From an uncultured Oscillospiraceae bacterium (GTDB lineage Bacteria > Bacillota > Clostridia > Oscillospirales > Ruminococcaceae), in NCBI GenBank assembly GCA_910578965.1, contig CAJTSP010000138.1, forward strand, positions 1-6,893: a DNA stretch of 6,893 bases. Reading direction: 5' to 3'. Below, piece after piece: positions 5,142-6,893 of the stretch (positions within the stretch are counted from its first letter, which is position 1; the number at the start of each line of letters is the position of its first letter). The notes beneath the pieces are model-generated. The model was given only the letters and a program-made list of their open reading frames with translations. It had not been told where the DNA came from and searched no databases. The position numbers were made by a program, and so were the translations under genes.

Positions 5142-5537
5142 TTACGCATCCGGGGCGGCGCCGGCCCCGTCCAGGCTTTTTTGTACATGCCCCAGCAGGG
5201 CCTGATAGCTTTCCTCGCTCAAATCGTGCTCGATCTTGCAGGCATCGGCCGCCGCAATGTCCTCACGCACCCCCAGGCGCACAAAAAAGGCGGCCAGCAG
5301 CTTATGACGGGCGTAAATGCGCTGCGCAATGGCGCGGCCACTGTCGGTAAGGTGCAGAAGGCCGTTTTCGTCCACCTGGATGTAGCCGTTTTCCCGCAGC
5401 TTTTTCATCGCCACGCTCACGCTGGCCTTGCTGAACCCCAGCTCGGCCGCCACCTCTACCGAGCGTGCCGTGCCCGACCGCTCCTGCAGGATCAAAACGG
5501 CCTCCAGATAATCTTCCGCTGATTTTTGGATTTTCAC
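5142..5537 (-). CDS. DtxR/MntR-family metal-dependent transcriptional regulator
   Basis: The 131-residue product (134 if the ATG at 5546 is used) has an N-terminal winged helix: SAEDYLEAVLIL, then SVEVAAELGFSKASVSVAMKKLRENGYI, then LTDSGRAIAQRIYARH. A short dimerisation domain (DACKIEHDLSEESYQAL) follows. There is no C-terminal SH3-like domain, as in MntR. Numbering from the GTG start, likely metal ligands are D9, E12, H78, C100, E103 and H104. D9/E12 match the MntR pattern (D8/E11), whereas C100 in ACKIEH matches the cysteine of DtxR/IdeR (C102) rather than MntR E99. The protein is predicted to bind DNA when loaded with Fe(II) or Mn(II). Divergence from feoA, with operator-like palindromes at the feo promoter, points to iron repression of ferrous iron uptake. 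The start codon is discussed under the ribosome binding site entry. Confidence 0.92.
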   Translation of the reverse strand: MKIQKSAEDYLEAVLILQERSGTARSVEVAAELGFSKASVSVAMKKLRENGYIQVDENGLLHLTDSGRAIAQRIYARHKLLAAFFVRLGVREDIAAADACKIEHDLSEESYQALLGHVQKSLDGAGAAPDA

Positions 5538-5546
5538 CTGCCGCAT

Positions 5547-5555
5547 CCTCCCCCT
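5547..5555 (-). promoter_or_regulatory. Ribosome binding site that favours a GTG start for the DtxR-family gene
   Basis: On the minus strand AGGGGGAGG (5555-5547) is immediately followed by ATG (5546-5544) with no spacer, which ribosomes use poorly. A GTG three codons later (5537-5535) sits nine bases from the same site, the normal distance. It gives an N-terminus reading (M)KIQKSAEDYLEA, as in family members I remember. The difference is only three residues. Confidence 0.6.
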
Positions 5556-5560
5556 GCCCT

Positions 5561-5591
5561 TTTATAGGGCCCTGCCAAACGTTCCCGGCAA
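5561..5591 (-). promoter_or_regulatory. Weak candidate promoter of the DtxR-family gene
   Basis: On the minus strand TTGCCG (5591-5586) and TATAAA (5566-5561) are 19 bases apart, a little wide. The -10 lies within a small GCCCT/AGGGC hairpin (5556-5570), and the leader would be very short. No copy of the feo palindrome is seen here, so autoregulation is not indicated. Confidence 0.3.
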
Positions 5592-5853
5592 GAGGCCCGC
5601 TCAGCAAAAGGGTAGCACAAAACCGCCTGTTTGGCAAGCCGCACGGCAGGGGCGGCATCCCTTTTGGGGCCGGCCGAGGCGCAAGGCAAACCGCACCTTG
5701 GGGTGCAGGAGCGGGCCTTGGCCGGGAAACGCCCGGGTGGCCGCCTGCGGCCCCGGTATGGGCTTTCCTAAAGGCTTTGCCCCAAAGGCTGGCCGACCTG
5801 CCTTGCGCCCGGCGCCTTTTGGGGCCCGGCGCAAATTTTTTGCCAAAAGCCGC
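5592..5853. other. Gene-free, G+C-rich structured region between the divergent iron genes
   Basis: No credible coding sequence is seen: open frames lack ribosome binding sites and resemble no protein. Several repeats are present. GGCGCAAGGCA (5678-5688) is inverted at 5799-5809. CCTTTTGGGG occurs at 5660-5669 and again, directly repeated, at 5816-5825. CCCCAAAGG (5780-5788) could pair with either copy, allowing alternative folds. GCACC/GGTGC (around 5693-5706) and CCGGG/CCCGG (around 5720-5734) are small local hairpins. Neither predicted promoter transcribes this stretch, so it may be a DNA-level element or an intergenic repeat family. Confidence 0.4.
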
Positions 5854-5882
5854 TTGACAGCAAAAGTTAGTTATGATAAACT
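5854..5882 (+). promoter_or_regulatory. Promoter of the feoA genes
   Basis: A perfect TTGACA (5854-5859) is followed 17 bases later by TAAACT (5877-5882). Transcription would begin near 5889, about 39 bases before the first feoA. The -10 lies wholly inside the palindrome at 5865-5886, so a protein bound there would block RNA polymerase. Confidence 0.65.
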
Positions 5883-5886
5883 AACT
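5865..5886. promoter_or_regulatory. Operator-like palindrome in the feo promoter
   Basis: AGTTAGTT (5865-5872) and AACTAACT (5879-5886) are perfect inverted 8-base arms around ATGATA. The sequence differs at only 3 of 22 positions from a second copy at 6691-6712. The TTAG...CTAA character recalls DtxR/IdeR-type boxes, and the adjacent divergent gene encodes such a regulator. The assignment as its binding site is inference from position, symmetry and duplication. Confidence 0.7.
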
Positions 5887-5892
5887 ATCGAC

Positions 5893-5910
5893 AGGTTAGC
5901 GAAGGTTAAC
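5893..5910 (+). promoter_or_regulatory. Pair of direct half-sites downstream of the feo promoter
   Basis: AGGTTAGC (5893-5900) and AGGTTAAC (5903-5910) are direct repeats with a 10-base period, about one helix turn. The core AGGTTAG is the half-site of the DtxR/IdeR consensus. They fall in the first bases of the predicted transcript and could extend regulator binding from the palindrome. Confidence 0.4.
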
Positions 5911-5927
5911 TTCAAAGGAGGGATCGC

Positions 5928-6140
5928 ATGTTGCCCTTAACGATGGCAAAGCCGGGCGAGACGGTGGTAATCCGCAGGGTTACCGGCCAAGACGAGACTC
6001 GCCAGCGCCTGGCCGAGCTGGGCTTTGTGGCAGACGGCGCGGTTACTGTGGTAAGCGAGGTAGCCGGCAGCCTGATCCTTAAGGTAAAGGGTAGCCGCAT
6101 TGCATTAAGCAAAAGCCTGGCCTGCCGGGTGCAGTTTTAG
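5928..6140 (+). CDS. feoA: FeoA-family ferrous iron transport accessory protein (first copy)
   Basis: The 70-residue product is a single SH3-like FeoA domain. Landmarks are KPGETVVIRRV (8-18), RQRLAELGFVADGAVTVV (25-42), then a strand-turn-strand and SRIALSKSLACRVQF (56-70), matching the R..L..LG...G..V and G..(I/L)AL....A..I/V pattern of the family. FeoA proteins are small cytoplasmic partners of the FeoB ferrous iron channel. AGGAGGG (5916-5922) lies five bases before the ATG. It is the first gene after the TTGACA promoter and the palindrome, diverging from the DtxR-family regulator. A second feoA follows after 166 bases; no feoB lies in the window. The two copies are clearly different sequences, so this is not a recent duplication. 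Confidence 0.92.
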   Translation: MLPLTMAKPGETVVIRRVTGQDETRQRLAELGFVADGAVTVVSEVAGSLILKVKGSRIALSKSLACRVQF

Positions 6141-6174
6141 CCTGGGGCCGGCGGGCAAGCCGCAGGAGAGCAAA

Positions 6175-6281
6175 GGGCGGGTTTGACGCCGCCCTCCATA
6201 CGAAGGCAGCGGGAACCCCTGGGCAGCCTACCGGCATTTGGCAGGCTGCAGTTGGCAAAAACCGGCGCATGCCGGGTTTGC
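6175..6281 (+). other. Series of hairpins between the two feoA genes
   Basis: Three potential stems lie in the 166-base spacer: GGGCGG/CCGCCC (6175-6194, 8-base loop), GCAGCCT/AGGCTGC (6223-6249), and an imperfect long stem centred on CCGGC-GCAT-GCCGG that extends to GC-AAA/TTT-GC (6255-6281). None is followed by a T run, so they are not typical terminators. They could stabilise or process the mRNA and set the ratio of the two FeoA proteins. Confidence 0.35.
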
Positions 6282-6306
6282 ATACAGCCTAAAAGGAGGG
6301 AAGGAT

Positions 6307-6528
6307 ATGAAAACATTGAAGGACGCCAGGGTGGGAGACACCGTCCGGGTTGCCAGGCTGCACGGCGAGGGGCCGGTGCGGCGCAGGATTATGGACATGG
6401 GCATTACCAAGGGAGTGGAGCTGCAGCTACGCAAGGTAGCCCCGCTGGGCGACCCCATCGAGCTGAACGTGCGCGGCTATGAGCTGAGCCTGCGCCGGGC
6501 GGACGCCGAAATGATCGAGATCCAGTAG
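6307..6528 (+). CDS. feoA: FeoA-family ferrous iron transport accessory protein (second copy)
   Basis: The 73-residue product is a canonical clostridial-type FeoA: DARVGDTVRVARL (6-18), VRRRIMDMGITKGVELQL (24-41), APLGDPIELNVRGYELSLRR (45-64), ADAEMIEI (65-72). This is closer to the family consensus than the first copy. It is predicted to be a small SH3-like cytoplasmic protein acting with FeoB in Fe(II) uptake. AGGAGG (6294-6299) lies seven bases before the ATG. It probably shares the feo promoter with the first copy, since no separate promoter is seen in the spacer. Many anaerobic Firmicutes encode two feoA genes before feoB; here feoB is not adjacent within 365 bases and may follow beyond the window. 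Confidence 0.95.
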   Translation: MKTLKDARVGDTVRVARLHGEGPVRRRIMDMGITKGVELQLRKVAPLGDPIELNVRGYELSLRRADAEMIEIQ

Positions 6529-6548
6529 CCCCGCCCCGGTGCTAAACA

Positions 6549-6568
6549 AGCCGCTTGGCAAAGCGGTT
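6549..6568 (+). terminator. Small hairpin after the second feoA, weak terminator candidate
   Basis: AGCCGCTT (6549-6556) pairs with AAGCGGTT (6561-6568, one G-U pair) around a GGCA loop, 20 bases after the stop codon. No T run follows, so termination would be weak; it may protect the mRNA 3' end or allow read-through. Confidence 0.3.
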
Positions 6569-6677
6569 GGCTCACAAAAACAAACGCCAAAGGAATAGTT
6601 CGTGTGCTTGCCCTGCGTTGGATTGCTCACCCGTTGCGGGCAGCCCGGCCCGGCTTGGCGCTGTTCCAAAGGCGCGC

Positions 6678-6712
6678 TTCCCTGCACAATAGTTAGTTTA
6701 TATAAACTAACT
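6678..6712 (+). promoter_or_regulatory. Second feo palindrome with an overlapping promoter candidate
   Basis: Positions 6691-6712 are a perfect 22-base palindrome, AGTTAGTT then TATATA then AACTAACT, sharing both arms with the feo promoter site at 5865-5886. Inside it TATAAA (6701-6706) lies 17 bases after a weak TTCCCT (6678-6683). If this is a regulated promoter it should drive a gene just beyond the window's right edge, perhaps feoB. No start codon with a ribosome binding site is seen from here to 6893. The operator reading is well supported by the repeat; the promoter direction is uncertain because the site is symmetric. Confidence 0.65.
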
Positions 6713-6753
6713 GAAAATTAGAAAAAAGGCAGGCAAAAAACGGCGGCATTGCG

Positions 6754-6842
6754 CACCGGCCCCAAGGCAACGCTGCTCACCGGCCCAAACGTAGCCCAAA
6801 GGCGACGCCGCCCGCCGGCCCAAAACCAACCCAAAGGCGGCG
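6754..6842. repeat. Three imperfect tandem repeats of about 30 bases
   Basis: Units at 6778-6807 and 6813-6842 are identical at 24 of 30 positions (CNCCGGCCCAAA at the left, CCCAAAGGCGNCG at the right). A shortened unit at 6754-6772 keeps both ends but lacks the middle. They lie between the second palindrome and the window edge in otherwise gene-free sequence. No start codon with a ribosome binding site is associated. Confidence 0.55.
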
Positions 6843-6893
6843 GTGAGATAAGAAAACAAAGAATCCGAATAAGATTCGATCCACCGAAAATTC

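Noticed and set aside
5601..5846. An 81-residue minus-strand open frame in the gap between the regulator and feoA.
   Set aside because: It begins at a non-ATG codon without a ribosome binding site and its sequence is low-complexity basic, so the gap is treated as non-coding.
5865..5886. The feo palindrome considered as a classical Fur box.
   Set aside because: It lacks the GATAATGATTATC-type hexamer pattern, and the adjacent regulator is DtxR-like rather than Fur-like.
6427..6687. An 86-residue minus-strand open frame overlapping the second feoA.
   Set aside because: It is antisense to a canonical feoA and matches nothing recognisable.
6754..6842. The tandem repeats considered as a CRISPR array.
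   Set aside because: There are too few units, they are imperfect, spacers are only about 5 bases, and no cas genes are present.

Overview
The window looks like chromosome from a G+C-rich anaerobic Firmicute, most likely a gut Oscillospiraceae/Ruminococcaceae relative (Faecalibacterium, Gemmiger, Subdoligranulum and similar). This placement is inference. It rests on strong AGGAGG ribosome binding sites on almost every gene, a Spo0A-type DNA-binding domain, a clostridial-style double feoA arrangement and very high G+C (44 of 60 bases in row 4081-4140). No ribosomal RNA or housekeeping marker is present to fix the genus.

Layout from left to right. (1) 49-1183: two divergent genes of unknown function, a polytopic membrane protein (leftward) and a single-pass membrane-anchored protein (rightward), with face-to-face promoters between them. 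(2) 1190-1516: a tRNA with a CAU anticodon, its promoter, a very stable leader hairpin, a textbook terminator, and a second hairpin shared with the next operon. (3) 1518-2119: a leftward two-gene operon with an ATGA stop/start overlap. It encodes a small XRE-family helix-turn-helix regulator and a stand-alone protein resembling only the C-terminal DNA-binding domain of Spo0A, without a receiver domain. (4) 2120-2481: non-coding, with a terminator-like hairpin of no obvious owner. (5) 2482-4881: an OmpR-family response regulator and a membrane histidine kinase with HAMP domain, separated by 177 bases. (6) 5142-6893: an iron locus, with a leftward DtxR/MntR-family metal-dependent regulator, a long structured intergenic region, then two rightward feoA genes. 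The window ends before any feoB.

How the parts work together. The DtxR-type regulator is the obvious candidate controller of ferrous iron uptake. A 22-bp operator-like palindrome covers the -10 region of the feoA promoter. A near-identical, perfectly symmetric copy lies after the second feoA, where it could control a gene just beyond the window, perhaps feoB. The two-component pair has no visible target in the window. The XRE/Spo0A-like pair sits next to a tRNA gene and is clearly lower in G+C (34 of 60 in row 1741-1800) than its surroundings. It is the most unusual genetic unit here.

The best leads are the XRE plus receiver-less Spo0A-C operon, and the DtxR-like regulator with a mixed MntR/DtxR metal site together with its paired palindromes. 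Function beyond family level is inference throughout.
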